From Chloroflexota bacterium (lineage in GTDB: Bacteria; Chloroflexota; Anaerolineae; Anaerolineales; Anaerolineaceae), in the NCBI GenBank assembly GCA_004347695.1, contig SLTK01000009.1:258328-322327 (forward strand): DNA of 64,000 nt, written 5' to 3'. Under the pieces are notes generated by a model, which saw only the letters and a program-made list of their open reading frames with translations, ran no database searches and was not told the origin of the DNA. This document shows positions 53,276-62,554 of this stretch, piece after piece. Numbering within the stretch: position 1 is the stretch's first letter; every line of letters begins with the position of its first letter. The position numbers were made by a program, and so were the translations under genes.

Positions 53276-54955
53276 TTATTCTATGGACAGGATAAGTTGG
53301 TAGTGTGGTTGTCCGCCCTCGTGGAGCTCGATCTCATGCCGCGGGTACACTTTACGGATTTCATCGCTCAGTTTATTGACTTCCTGGCGCGAATAATTTT
53401 CCCCATAAAACAGGGTGATTCGCTCGCGGTCGGCGGTATCCGCTTTTTCAAGCAATTCCATACAAGCGGATTGAATGTCTTTGGCTGATGCAACCAGGGT
53501 GCCATTCAAGAGAGCTATGACCTCGCCCTGTTGGACGGCTACCCCGTTGATTTCTACCGAGCGAGTGGCAGTGGTAATTTCGCCGGTCTCCACCTCCGAA
53601 ATGGCTGATTCCATTTCCCCGGCCAGTTCGGCCAGGTCGCCATCCGGATCGTGACGTAACATTGCATTCAGACCTTGCGGCACTGTTTTTGTGGGAATTA
53701 CTGCCACCTTCTTGACGGTCATCTGGGCGGCATTTTGGGCTGCTAAAATGATATTTTTGTTATTCGGCAGAAGGATGACCCGGTCTGTGGGTAAATTTTC
53801 GAAAGAATGAATGATTTCTTCGGTACTTGGGTTCATCGTCTGGCCGCCTTCGACTACAGCAGCGACACCCAGGCTGGCAAAAATCCGGGATAATCCTGCG
53901 CCAGGCGAAACGGCAATAACCGCAATTTGACCAGGCTCGATGGGCGTGAAATTGATCTTTTCGTCGGACTTGCCTTTCTGGTCCTCCATTTGAGCCAACA
54001 AATTTTCGATGGCAACCTTGGTTACCGTGCCCAATCCCATAGTGTATTCGATTGGCTCATAGCGCTTGTCGGTTGGGACGTGGATGTGCATGCGATACAT
54101 GCCGTCCCCTTCGCCAACCTGGATGGAGGTGCCCATCTCAGACAGGTCGCTGTAAAATTTCTCGAGATTCAAATCGCTATTGGGGCGGAAATCAACCACC
54201 ACTTCGTAGTCCTGCCCTGGTTCAACTTCTTCCATGGCGCCGTCCAGTTCCATCTGCGATAAGGGTTGGACCACTGCGGTTGATTCCAGCGGCAAGCCTT
54301 TGATAAACCGCAGCATGCCTTCCAGAATAATAAAAAGCCCTTTGCCGCCTGAATCGACCACGCCGGCCTGTTTGAGGATGGGCAGCAGGTTAGGGGTGTT
54401 TTCTACAGATCGGTCAGCTTCCACGACGATGGACTCAAGTACATCCAGCGTAACATCCTTGCCGCGAAATTTGTCAGCCGCCGCTGCAATGTCTTTAGCC
54501 ACGGTCAGTATCGTGCCTTCCACCGGGCGGACAACGCCTTTATAGGCGGTGTTTTTACATTCGGTCAGCGCGTTAATCAGCGTTTCGCCGTTCATTTCCG
54601 GTAAATTATCAAGTGCGCGCGCAAAACCGCGCCAGAGCTGCGAGAGGATGACCCCGGAATTTCCGCGGGCACCCATTAATGCGCCATGAGCGATGGCGTG
54701 CGCCATTTTACCGATATTACTTTCGTTGGATTGAACGATTTCGCTGTAAGCAGCCTGCATCGTCAGCACCATGTTGGTGCCGGTGTCGCCATCCGGAACC
54801 GGGAAAACGTTGAGCGAATTGACCAACTGCTGATTGGCCTTCAGCCAGGTTAATCCGGCTTCGACCAGAATTTTTAAACCCTGGCCGTCCAAAGTTGTTT
54901 TTTTGATAATCTCACGACCATCGGTCATAGCCGGAAATTGAACGTCTGCGCCCAT
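53276..54955 (-). CDS. fakA: DAK2 domain fatty acid kinase (FakA/YloV-like)
   Basis: A 559-residue protein. The N-terminal Dak2 kinase domain (about 15-215) has NVFPVPDGDTGTNM and ARGNSGVILSQLWRG. The central and C-terminal domains (about 230-559) are of the DhaK/EDD type, with LPNNKNIILAA and VVPTKT-like IPTKTVPQG. FakA phosphorylates fatty acids bound by FakB/DegV. It lies 4 bases before degV and 27 after asp23. Confidence 0.9.
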   Translation of the reverse strand: MGADVQFPAMTDGREIIKKTTLDGQGLKILVEAGLTWLKANQQLVNSLNVFPVPDGDTGTNMVLTMQAAYSEIVQSNESNIGKMAHAIAHGALMGARGNSGVILSQLWRGFARALDNLPEMNGETLINALTECKNTAYKGVVRPVEGTILTVAKDIAAAADKFRGKDVTLDVLESIVVEADRSVENTPNLLPILKQAGVVDSGGKGLFIILEGMLRFIKGLPLESTAVVQPLSQMELDGAMEEVEPGQDYEVVVDFRPNSDLNLEKFYSDLSEMGTSIQVGEGDGMYRMHIHVPTDKRYEPIEYTMGLGTVTKVAIENLLAQMEDQKGKSDEKINFTPIEPGQIAVIAVSPGAGLSRIFASLGVAAVVEGGQTMNPSTEEIIHSFENLPTDRVILLPNNKNIILAAQNAAQMTVKKVAVIPTKTVPQGLNAMLRHDPDGDLAELAGEMESAISEVETGEITTATRSVEINGVAVQQGEVIALLNGTLVASAKDIQSACMELLEKADTADRERITLFYGENYSRQEVNKLSDEIRKVYPRHEIELHEGGQPHYQLILSIE

Positions 54956-54982
54956 AACTCTCCTGAAAGCTCCAATAATTCT

Positions 54983-55336
54983 TTAATCCAGGTCGCTAAT
55001 GCGCAACCCGCGTACATGCACATTCACTGACTTGACGGGCAATCCGAGAGTCTTTTCAACCTGGTAGCGCACTGTATCGGCTACAGAAGAGGCGACGCTC
55101 TTAATTCGAGTACCGTACTCGATGACGATAAAAAGATCAATTGTAATCCCATCATTAGCAAAATCAACTTCGACCCCCAGGGTTGGATCTTTTACCAGGA
55201 CTTGAGCAAAGCCTTCCACCAGGCTTTTGGCTGCCAGCCCGACCACACCATATGATCCCAGGGCAGCCTGGTGGGCGATGGAGGCAATCGCGCGGTGCGA
55301 TATGAAGATGTTGCCCATTTGATTAGAATCATTCAT
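54983..55336 (-). CDS. Asp23/Gls24 family envelope stress protein
   Basis: A 117-residue protein with ISHRAIASIAHQAALGSYGVVGLAAK and VADTVRYQVEKTLGLPVKSVNVHVRGLR, the Asp23 pattern. Family members anchor to membranes in Gram-positives. It is often found with the DAK2/fakA gene, as here, where it heads the minus-strand operon. Confidence 0.93.
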   Translation of the reverse strand: MNDSNQMGNIFISHRAIASIAHQAALGSYGVVGLAAKSLVEGFAQVLVKDPTLGVEVDFANDGITIDLFIVIEYGTRIKSVASSVADTVRYQVEKTLGLPVKSVNVHVRGLRISDLD

Positions 55337-55368
55337 GTTTGCTGTCCTCTTTGGATTTGAAACAATCC

Positions 55369-55400
55369 TTGTTGAAAAAAGATACGAGTTGTGGTAAAAT
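55369..55400 (+). promoter_or_regulatory. rpmB promoter
   Basis: TTGAAA (55372-55377), 17-base spacer, TAAAAT (55395-55400), 64 bases before the rpmB ATG. Confidence 0.6.
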
Positions 55401-55464
55401 TCGCAGTCGCGTGTTGAAGCGATGTCTTAATCAATAGCATTATCGCAGGAAAGGGAATCTTATC

Positions 55465-55647
55465 ATGGCTAAATGTGAAAATTGCGGGAAGACCACTACT
55501 TTCGGACATAATCGCAGCTTCTCGCTGCGGGCAACCCGGCGAACTTTCCGCCCCAATCTGCAGCGGACCAGCGTCTTTGAAGGCGGTCGATCTGTCCACA
55601 AGCTGCTGTGCACCCGGTGCATTCGTACTCTCGTCAAAACTGCATAA
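55465..55647 (+). CDS. rpmB: 50S ribosomal protein L28 (zinc-binding form)
   Basis: A 60-residue ribosomal protein: MAKCENCGK, TTFGHNRSFS, ATRRTFRPNLQ, and a C-terminal CTRCIRTL. The two CxxC pairs show the zinc-ribbon (C+) form. GGAAAGGG lies upstream. Located in a divergent gap next to asp23. Confidence 0.95.
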   Translation: MAKCENCGKTTTFGHNRSFSLRATRRTFRPNLQRTSVFEGGRSVHKLLCTRCIRTLVKTA

Positions 55648-55690
55648 CATCATTTTCATTCACCATTAATATGCGGCGAAAGCCGCATTT

Positions 55691-56347
55691 TTAATTTAAC
55701 CCTGCATTGCGCAAATTTCGAATCCCGGCGGCGATGCCCTCGGGGTGTCGAAAAATCGCAGTGGCGGCGGCGATAATATTGGCTCCAGCGGCTTGGATAA
55801 CCGGCAGGTTTTCAGCCGTGATCCCGCCGTCAACTTCGATCGAAGCAGTCGGGTTCATCTGGTCGAGCATTTTGCGAATTTCACTGACTTTTTCGGTTAC
55901 CTGTGGGATGAAGGATTGTCCAGAGAAGCCGGGGTTCACTGTCATGGCCAAAACATAATCAACAAACGGTAATACTGCACTGACGGCACTGGCCGGAGTA
56001 CCCGGATTTAAGGCAATTCCAGGGTGCACGCCGGCTGAGTGTAACGCCTGAAGAGTGCGATGGATGTTCGGGTTTCCTTCGACGTGCACGCTAATATAAT
56101 CAGCGCCAGCGTTGATAAACGCCTGGATGTGTCGCTCCGGCTTTTCGATCATCAAATGAACGTCCAGCGGCAGGCGGGTAATGCGTTTGCAGGTTTCGAC
56201 CATGAAAGCGCCCATGGTAATGTTGGGCACAAAATGACCGTCCATGACATCGACGTGGATCCAATCAACGCCCGCCTGTTCGGCTTGCTGAACCTGGCCG
56301 CGCAGGTCGGTGAAATCAGCTGAGAGAATGGATGCAGACAGAATCAT
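55691..56347 (-). CDS. rpe: Ribulose-phosphate 3-epimerase
   Basis: A 218-residue TIM-barrel enzyme that interconverts ribulose-5-P and xylulose-5-P. SILSADFTDLRGQV, HVDVMDGHFVPNIT, MTVNPGFSGQSFI and SIEVDGGI are the family's metal and phosphate-binding segments. It lies 16 bases after the kinase gene on the same strand. Confidence 0.95.
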   Translation of the reverse strand: MILSASILSADFTDLRGQVQQAEQAGVDWIHVDVMDGHFVPNITMGAFMVETCKRITRLPLDVHLMIEKPERHIQAFINAGADYISVHVEGNPNIHRTLQALHSAGVHPGIALNPGTPASAVSAVLPFVDYVLAMTVNPGFSGQSFIPQVTEKVSEIRKMLDQMNPTASIEVDGGITAENLPVIQAAGANIIAAATAIFRHPEGIAAGIRNLRNAGLN

Positions 56348-56363
56348 GTTCGATGAATTGGGC

Positions 56364-57446
56364 TCAGGGAGTTGGGGGATTGAAGGTGAACCAGATCCAC
56401 AACCAGAAGGGGATTAAACCGCCAACTGCCACGAAAGTTGCAAGGGCCAGGCCAGTGGTGCCCCAATCGATATTAATGCTCTCTTCTTCCTCCACTTCCG
56501 TTATCTCAGAAGCCGGCTGCAAGGGGAACCCATTTGAATTCGGAGAAGCGTGCTGGCGAGGAGCTGAGGTTGGCCCGCTGTCCTGCAGGGGTGTCACCTT
56601 GATCGTTTCCATGGACTGAAGGAAGCTCGAAAGGACGCGTCCCAGTTGGTCTGCGGTGCGGTAACGGGCGGAAGGTTCCTTGGCGAGGACCTTCATCACG
56701 ATTTGTTCGAGCGCTAACGGGACATCCGGGTTGAGTCTGCGCGGTGGAACAGGAGCAGCTTCGCGGTGCATGCGTGCCAATTCAGCAGGATCACTGCTGT
56801 GAAAAGGCAGCCGGCCGGTAATCAGTTCGTACAAGACCACACCCAGCGAGTATACATCCGAGGCGGGCGAGGGAGCCGCCCCGGAAGCCTGTTCCGGGGA
56901 GAAATACAGGGGAGAGCCCCAAACCACATCGTGTTTTTCATCGGGTTGGATGGAAGCCATAGCCCTGGCAATGCCAAAATCGGTCACCTTGACGCGTTGG
57001 TCGGGGGTCACCAGAATATTGTGCGGTTTGACATCGCAATGGATCAAACCCGCGCGATGCGCATAGCCAATGCCTGCGGCTGCCTGGATGGTGATATTGA
57101 CAGCTTCTTCGACGGGCAACCGCACTCGCTCTTTGAGGATGGTTTTGAGATCAGTGCCGGGGACGTACTCCATAACCAGGTAGAGCCGGTCAGAATCAAA
57201 GCCAAAGTCGTGGACGGTGACGATGTTGGGGTGGGAGAGGTTGGCAGCGGCCTTGGCTTCCGTTCGAAAACGCTCCCGAAAAGCTTCGTTTCGGGAGTAA
57301 TCCTGCCGTAACACTTTAATCGCTACCGGCCGTTCCAGCATCAAGTCACGGGCGTGGTAAACCACAGCCATCCCACCGTTGCCGATGTTTTGAATGAGCT
57401 GATAGCGATTGCCAAGGATGGGGGTGACGGTTTTCGATTCGTCCAT
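56364..57446 (-). CDS. Hanks-type Ser/Thr protein kinase with C-terminal membrane helix
   Basis: A 360-residue kinase. GNGGMAVVYHARD is the glycine loop, VAIKVL the catalytic Lys, LIHCDVKPHNILV the catalytic loop (HCD, not HRD), and DFGIAR the metal loop; SPEQASG follows. After a Ser/Gln/Pro linker a single transmembrane helix (about 328-350) sits near the C-terminus, the reverse of PknB proteins that carry external PASTA domains: no sensor domain is present. Signals and substrates unknown. Confidence 0.92.
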   Translation of the reverse strand: MDESKTVTPILGNRYQLIQNIGNGGMAVVYHARDLMLERPVAIKVLRQDYSRNEAFRERFRTEAKAAANLSHPNIVTVHDFGFDSDRLYLVMEYVPGTDLKTILKERVRLPVEEAVNITIQAAAGIGYAHRAGLIHCDVKPHNILVTPDQRVKVTDFGIARAMASIQPDEKHDVVWGSPLYFSPEQASGAAPSPASDVYSLGVVLYELITGRLPFHSSDPAELARMHREAAPVPPRRLNPDVPLALEQIVMKVLAKEPSARYRTADQLGRVLSSFLQSMETIKVTPLQDSGPTSAPRQHASPNSNGFPLQPASEITEVEEEESINIDWGTTGLALATFVAVGGLIPFWLWIWFTFNPPTP

Positions 57447-57504
57447 GGGCGTGTTGCTGAAATTATAACATACCCACGTCCGTGTGCTACGGGGCGCATT
57501 CGGA

Positions 57505-57510
57505 TATAAT
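57505..57510 (+). promoter_or_regulatory. -10 box candidate for cax
   Basis: TATAAT 19 bases before the ATG of the exchanger. The -35 is not clear. Confidence 0.45.
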
Positions 57511-57528
57511 TATTCCACGGAGTCGCCA

Positions 57529-58617
57529 ATGAGACCATTTCTTGCCTACATCAAAAAGAAACCGCTGACGTTATTACTCCTGGCATTTTTACTTGCAATT
57601 GTGGCTGAATGGCAGCAGTGGGGCATGATCTATGTCTTCATATTCTCTGCCCTGGGGGTAGTCCCGATGGCAGGATATATTGGCGAAGCCACTGAAGTGC
57701 TGGCGGTCTATACCGGACCCAAAATTGGCGGGCTGCTCAACGCCACGCTGGGGAATGCCGCAGAACTCATCATCACGCTCATCGCCATCAAAGCCGGGCT
57801 GCTGGAGCTGGTAAAGGCTTCCATAACCGGCTCTATTCTCGGCAATTTGCTTCTGGTGATGGGCATCGCGATGATCGTCGGGGGCGCGAAAAACGGCTTG
57901 CAGACATTTGACCGCCGTCAAATCTCCAACCATTCCATCCTGCTGCTGCTGGCAGTTGTGGCTTTGATCATCCCTTCGCTTTTTTACCCGGCCATTGGCA
58001 ATCCAACCAGCGTGCGGGTCGAGGCGATGAGCCTGGGCGTTGCAGTCGTTATGATCGTGTTGTATGTGCTCGGGCTGGTCTATAGCCTGAAGGCAGCCCG
58101 CAGCCCGATAACCGTCAACCCGGAAAAAATCGAACCTGCCGCGCCGCATTGGTCCTTAACCAAAGCTATCGTTGTGCTGGCGCTGGCCACTCTTGGGGTG
58201 GTCATTGCGAGTGAATTGCTGGTTGGCGCGGTGGAAGTGGTTGTGGCGCAATTTGGCATTTCAGAATTTTTCCTGGGAATTATCTTGATCCCCATTGTTG
58301 GCAACGTGGCTGAGCATCTGGTAGCAGTGACGGTTGCCTACCGCAACCACATGGAATTGAGCGTGGAGATAGCGGTTTCTTCCAGCTTGCAAATCGCGCT
58401 TTTTGTGGCTCCGCTACTGGTCTTCATCAGCCTGGCAATGGGCAATCCGTTAACGTTGGTTTTCAACATTTATGAGTTGATCGCTTTGACTGCATCCATT
58501 TTGATCACCGCGCTGGTGGCCATGGATGGTGAATCGAACTGGCTGGAAGGCGCAGCGCTGCTGGCGGTTTACTTGATCCTCGGCATTTCCTTCTTCTTGC
58601 TGCCGGCTGCAGGATAA
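57529..58617 (+). CDS. cax: Calcium/proton exchanger (CAX family)
   Basis: A 362-residue membrane protein with about eleven helices. Two repeat signatures, GNAAELIITLIAIKAGLLELVKASITGSILGN and the later GNVAEHLVAVTVAYRNHMELSVEIAVSSSLQIALFVAP, contain the acidic residues that bind Ca2+. It exports Ca2+ against H+. The ATG at 57529 was chosen because homology starts there, with CGGAG upstream. The SH3b gene starts one base after the stop. Confidence 0.93.
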   Translation: MRPFLAYIKKKPLTLLLLAFLLAIVAEWQQWGMIYVFIFSALGVVPMAGYIGEATEVLAVYTGPKIGGLLNATLGNAAELIITLIAIKAGLLELVKASITGSILGNLLLVMGIAMIVGGAKNGLQTFDRRQISNHSILLLLAVVALIIPSLFYPAIGNPTSVRVEAMSLGVAVVMIVLYVLGLVYSLKAARSPITVNPEKIEPAAPHWSLTKAIVVLALATLGVVIASELLVGAVEVVVAQFGISEFFLGIILIPIVGNVAEHLVAVTVAYRNHMELSVEIAVSSSLQIALFVAPLLVFISLAMGNPLTLVFNIYELIALTASILITALVAMDGESNWLEGAALLAVYLILGISFFLLPAAG

Positions 58618-58618
58618 T

Positions 58619-59101
58619 ATGACCACAAACCGACGCACCTTCTCTCTATGGGTCATCCCGGCGTCGCTGGCGATTGGCATAGGTTTGTTTGGGCTGCTGG
58701 TAGCGGGCGCCAGCTTTTTACGACCCGTTCCAGCCGTTGCCAAGAATGGCACAGCCGTCATGACCGTCATTTTTGCGCCAACTTCGACGCCGGTTTTGCC
58801 GACCCTGGCTACTACACCCACTGCGACGCCTGGTCCCGGTGAAACGACCGTTGGCGGCATCAGTACAGGGATATACGTCCAGATATCCGGCACCGGTGGG
58901 GATGGGCTGCGACTGCGCAGGGAGCCGGGCACGGGCGCGGATGTCATGTTCATGGGCTATGAAGCCGAAGTGTTCAAGGTGGTCGACGGGCCGCAAGATG
59001 CAGATGGCTACGTGTGGTGGTATCTGACCGCGCCATACGATGCCAATCGCAGCGGTTGGGCAGCGTCTAATTATTTAACCGTGATCGAATTGAGTCCGTA
59101 A
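58619..59101 (+). CDS. Membrane-anchored SH3b domain protein
   Basis: A 160-residue protein: N-terminal transmembrane helix (about 10-32), a Thr/Pro linker (about 50-75, TPTATPGPGE) and a bacterial SH3-like domain (about 85-155: LRLRREPGTGADVMFMG and GWAASNYLTVIE). Such domains often bind cell-wall peptides. Role unknown. Same strand and 1 base after cax. Confidence 0.8.
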   Translation: MTTNRRTFSLWVIPASLAIGIGLFGLLVAGASFLRPVPAVAKNGTAVMTVIFAPTSTPVLPTLATTPTATPGPGETTVGGISTGIYVQISGTGGDGLRLRREPGTGADVMFMGYEAEVFKVVDGPQDADGYVWWYLTAPYDANRSGWAASNYLTVIELSP

Positions 59102-59115
59102 ATTAGAGGTAAATC

Positions 59116-59472
59116 ATGAGCGATTCTGAAAATCCCATCAGTGTATCTGCCAATCGCGAGACCCATGTGCTGACCATCACCTGGGGTGATCAGCATGTCA
59201 GCCGTTATCCCTTTGGTCTGGTACGGCTGGCCTGCCCGTGCGCCAGTTGTCGCGGCGGGCACGAAAATATGAGAGCGGACCCGGACCCGATTGTTTTTAC
59301 TTATACAGAATTCCCGGACCAACCGGAAACACGCATGCGCAGCCTGGAGGGAGTGGGCAGTTACGCGGTGATGTTCGAATGGGAAGACGGTCATCACACC
59401 GGGATTTACAACTGGCATTTCCTGCGGGCATTATGCCCGTGCGAGGAGTGCAGCGCGAAGCGTGAGAAATAA
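59116..59472 (+). CDS. DUF971 (GBBH-like N-terminal) protein
   Basis: A 118-residue protein: LTITWGDQHVSRYPFGLVRLACPCASCRGG and YNWHFLRALCPCEECSAKR. Two CPC..C cysteine sets suggest zinc or Fe-S binding. DUF971 members occur alone near Mrp or as the N-terminus of gamma-butyrobetaine hydroxylases. Function not settled. Confidence 0.85.
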   Translation: MSDSENPISVSANRETHVLTITWGDQHVSRYPFGLVRLACPCASCRGGHENMRADPDPIVFTYTEFPDQPETRMRSLEGVGSYAVMFEWEDGHHTGIYNWHFLRALCPCEECSAKREK

Positions 59473-59590
59473 GGCGCTTTTGGGCTCGAACCCCCGAACC
59501 TCACGGATGTGAACCGTAGGGAATGACGCCCTCGTCGTTCCGGACATTCGCTTACTCCTCTAGCCACCCCACAGGGTGCACTGACCGCGA
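59473..59590. ncRNA. Unassigned structured RNA candidate with tRNA-like 3' half
   Basis: Between convergent DUF971 and glnA. On the minus strand, TACGG-TTCACAT-CCGTG (59518-59502) folds like an anticodon arm with CAC (Val), followed by GTTCGAG and AAGCGCC resembling T-loop and acceptor. However, the T stem lacks pairs and no D arm is found. On the plus strand GGAATGACG/CGTCGTTCC (59520-59541) makes a perfect 9-pair hairpin with loop CCCT (a G-T wobble supports the plus strand). It could be a decayed tRNA or another small RNA. Strand is undecided. Confidence 0.3.
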
Positions 59591-59621
59591 CCCCAAAATC
59601 CAAATTCATGGATTTTAGGGG
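59591..59621 (-). terminator. Hairpin downstream of glnA
   Basis: CCCC-AAAATCC and GGATTTT-A-GGGG pair with one bulged A and loop AAATTCAT, 10 bases after the glnA stop. No T-run follows on the minus strand. Confidence 0.45.
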
Positions 59622-59630
59622 AGGTGTTAT

Positions 59631-61049
59631 TTACAAGTCGTAATACAGCTCGATCTCGTAAGGGTGCGGGCGGGCGCGGACGGCAAGATCGTCGGCACGT
59701 TTGGCTTTGATCCAGTCGTGGATCATATCCGCGCTGAAAACTCCGCCTGCCAGCAGGAACTCCTGGTCGGCTTGCAAGGCGCACAACGCTTCTTCCAGTG
59801 AAGTCGGCAGGGCCTGAATGGTTTTGCGTTTTTCGGGCGGCCAGGAAAAGATATCCTCGTCGATCGGGCCAAAGCCAGCCTGGGTCGGGTCGATTTTGCG
59901 CTGGATGCCGTCGATACCGGCCATCAACATGGCTGCTTCGGCCAGGTAGGGGTTGCAGGTGGCATCCGGAGGGCGGAACTCGAAACGCACCTTTTCCGGT
60001 TCGGTAGCATACCTGGGCACCCGGATGGCAGCGGAGCGGTTGCCGGACGAAAAGAAGGTGTTTACCGGCGCCTCGAAGCCGGGAACCAGCCGGCGGTAGG
60101 AATTGGTGCTGGGATTAGTCAGCCCGATGACGGCGGGCGCGTGTGTCAGCAGCCCGCCGATATAATGGAGCGCAGTCTGGCTGAGCAGGTTAGGGCCGGC
60201 GGCATCATAAAAAGCGTTTTTTCCACCGCGCCTGAGGAGCTGGTGAAAGTGCATGCCGCTGCCAGCCTCGCCGAAAAGCGGCTTAGGCAGGAAGGTGACG
60301 GTGTAACCGGACTGATGGGCGACCATTTTGGTCACATACTTGATCAGCATGGCGGCATCCGCGGCTGCGAGCAATCCCATCAAGGGAGTTTCGATTTCAC
60401 ATTGACCCGGTCCGCCGACTTCATGGTGGTGATATTTTACCGGAACGCCAATATCCTCCAACACCTCCACCATATCCGAGCGTAAATTGTAGAAATTATC
60501 GCGCGGGGGAAGGATGTGATAACCACCGTGAATCGGGTTGTAATGTCCGTGGCCGGCGGCAGCGCCGTTCCAGTTGGCTTCGGATGAGTCAACCGAGTAG
60601 CGTGAGGTATGAACGTTGTTTTCGTATTCCACTTTGTCGAATACATAAAACTCCAGCTCCGGTCCCCAGATAGATTCATCTGCAATTTTGCTGTCAACCA
60701 GGAACTTTTCAGCCTGGCGGGCAATTTCCCGCGGATCGCGCAAGAATTTGTCTTTGGTATCCGCCTCATGGATATTGCAAAGGAAGGCCAGGGTAGGCGA
60801 ATCCCAAAATGGATCCATAAAAGCTGTGGCGAGATCCGGGATCAGGATCATATCGCCCGATTTTACACTCTTGAAGCCAACGCTCGAACCATCGAAGCCG
60901 ACCCCCTCGGACATCAATGATGGAGTAAATTCTCTTGCTGAGATGGTGACGTGATGCCCTCTTCCCCACAGATCGCTGAATTTAAGGTCAACCATGCGGA
61001 TTTTATTTTTCCGCACATATTCAGCGGCTTCGGCAAACGAATTGAACAT
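59631..61049 (-). CDS. glnA: Glutamine synthetase, type I
   Basis: A 472-residue enzyme that makes glutamine from glutamate, ammonia and ATP. The N-terminal beta-grasp domain (MVDLKFSDLWG, GFDGSSVGFK) precedes the catalytic domain with GSGMHFHQLL, NPSTNSYRRLVPGFEAP and RVPRYATEPEKVRFEFRPPD. A possible adenylylation Tyr lies in the 390s (near NPYLAEAAML), not confirmed. GGAG lies before the ATG (TTGGAGACAATATG-like on minus strand). Confidence 0.96.
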   Translation of the reverse strand: MFNSFAEAAEYVRKNKIRMVDLKFSDLWGRGHHVTISAREFTPSLMSEGVGFDGSSVGFKSVKSGDMILIPDLATAFMDPFWDSPTLAFLCNIHEADTKDKFLRDPREIARQAEKFLVDSKIADESIWGPELEFYVFDKVEYENNVHTSRYSVDSSEANWNGAAAGHGHYNPIHGGYHILPPRDNFYNLRSDMVEVLEDIGVPVKYHHHEVGGPGQCEIETPLMGLLAAADAAMLIKYVTKMVAHQSGYTVTFLPKPLFGEAGSGMHFHQLLRRGGKNAFYDAAGPNLLSQTALHYIGGLLTHAPAVIGLTNPSTNSYRRLVPGFEAPVNTFFSSGNRSAAIRVPRYATEPEKVRFEFRPPDATCNPYLAEAAMLMAGIDGIQRKIDPTQAGFGPIDEDIFSWPPEKRKTIQALPTSLEEALCALQADQEFLLAGGVFSADMIHDWIKAKRADDLAVRARPHPYEIELYYDL

Positions 61050-61081
61050 ATTGTCTCCTTGAGGTTGGAAAGAAAGTTGGT

Positions 61082-62299
61082 CTAAGACCCGTTCTTTTTC
61101 GATAGCAAGACTGCGGCTGTGACCAGCAATGCAGTAACCGCCCCAATTGCGATCCCAGCCTGAATAACTGTCTTGGGTTCCATTCCCGGCATGACGACTT
61201 GCCCATCCCCGTATTTTTCGAAAAGTTGTCCCCAGGGGGTTTTGAGCGCTTCGCGGACACGCTGCCGTCCGACAAAGGGATACCAGTAAACATTATGGTA
61301 AAAATTGCTGGCGAAGTAGCTCCAACCGACGATCGGGGTTTGCAGCAGCGGTTTTTCCAGCGGTTTGAGCCAGCCGTGATAGATCATTTTCTGGCCGCGC
61401 GAAGCGAAGGTATCTTCCTGGACAAATTTCCAGGGCTGCTCCTGTTCGATGTCGTAACCGATGATTTCGATCTGATTCGGGTCGCCAACGCCCAGGTCGT
61501 GCTCGTGCGCCAGGCGGATAAACTGGATCGACATGGGGTCGAAACCCTGCAATTTAGCCGAGACCGCATCGATTGCCACCTGGTCGGCGGAAGCCAGCAG
61601 GATATTCTTTTCATGCCAGCGCATGGCGCGCGGGCCTGGCCCGTCGCCGGCAAAAGTGCCATCCATCACTGCAAAAATCCCGGGATGGATTTCTTGTTGA
61701 ATGCTCAATAAATCCACCAGGGTTTCGTGGATGACACTGTGTGTCCAGTGGCGGTTGCGATGCAGTAGCCCGCCAAAGGCGTTTTTCATCGCGCCAGTGA
61801 TGGTGGTGAAGACATGGGTCTTTACGGTTGGCAGATGAATGATATTCTTTCCGACCAGTGTCCTGGGAATGAATACACCGTCCGGGTAAACCTTATCAAG
61901 GACGAGGAACGGAGTTTTAGGCTTGTATTCGATCCACTCGAACTGCTCCTGGTAAAGATAGGTGCAGGGAATGCCATACTTGTCAGTAACGAATTTGTGT
62001 TTGTTATTGGCTTCACCCACGCTGGTATTGACTACAACTGTATCGTTGTGAATACCTAACAGATCGTTGTAGCCCAAACTTTGCAAAGTTTTTATCACAC
62101 CTTCGATTTGCCAGGGTGTGGATGAACAGGCCGGATACCAGGTTTGCCAGGAAATATTGATCTTCAAGCCGGTTGTGACATCTTTGGAGAGGGCTTTTTC
62201 CACGCCAGCCATTTTCATCAGCCGGTCGATATCCTCCAGGACTGTTTCCGGAGAAGTTTTAACGACAGCAACTTTACCCTTACCGGGATAATTAGACAT
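61082..62299 (-). CDS. DUF362 domain protein with C-terminal membrane helix
   Basis: A 405-residue protein: KVAVVKTSPETVLEDIDRLMK, ALSKDVTTGLKINISWQ, IIHLPTVKTHVFTTITGAMKNAFGG and MDGTFAGDGPGPRAM are DUF362 hallmarks. There is no ferredoxin domain, unlike some members. The tail has a transmembrane helix (about 378-400). Function unknown; DUF362 proteins may bind metals or Fe-S. Transcribed toward glnA, 32 bases upstream of it, so probably cotranscribed. Confidence 0.85.
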   Translation of the reverse strand: MSNYPGKGKVAVVKTSPETVLEDIDRLMKMAGVEKALSKDVTTGLKINISWQTWYPACSSTPWQIEGVIKTLQSLGYNDLLGIHNDTVVVNTSVGEANNKHKFVTDKYGIPCTYLYQEQFEWIEYKPKTPFLVLDKVYPDGVFIPRTLVGKNIIHLPTVKTHVFTTITGAMKNAFGGLLHRNRHWTHSVIHETLVDLLSIQQEIHPGIFAVMDGTFAGDGPGPRAMRWHEKNILLASADQVAIDAVSAKLQGFDPMSIQFIRLAHEHDLGVGDPNQIEIIGYDIEQEQPWKFVQEDTFASRGQKMIYHGWLKPLEKPLLQTPIVGWSYFASNFYHNVYWYPFVGRQRVREALKTPWGQLFEKYGDGQVVMPGMEPKTVIQAGIAIGAVTALLVTAAVLLSKKNGS

Positions 62300-62444
62300 G
62301 CAGATATCCTTTTTTGATCATTTTAAACCATGATCCCTTGAATCAATAATTGCAGTGCAAATATTCTACCTGAGACAGGAGACCCCGTCCAGTTTATTCG
62401 GCGCAGCGGGGCAATCTTCATTCCATACGGTTTTGTTAATAATA

Positions 62445-62473
62445 TGGTCAAATCCACGGAGAAACACTATAAT
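62445..62473 (+). promoter_or_regulatory. Promoter candidate for the PQQ-repeat kinase
   Basis: TGGTCA (62445-62450), 17-base spacer, TATAAT (62468-62473), in the gap 62300-62554 that holds no gene. Confidence 0.5.
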
Positions 62474-62554
62474 CTACAAAGGTTTTTACGGTAGCAGTCG
62501 CCTCGCCGAATGTCAATAACTGCAGGCGGACTGCATGGGGGAGCCTGATAACCT

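Noticed and set aside
59473..59590. Selenocysteine tRNA
   Set aside because: The loop contains TTCA, but the UCA anticodon cannot be placed with a paired stem, and the long acceptor/variable arms of tRNA-Sec are missing.
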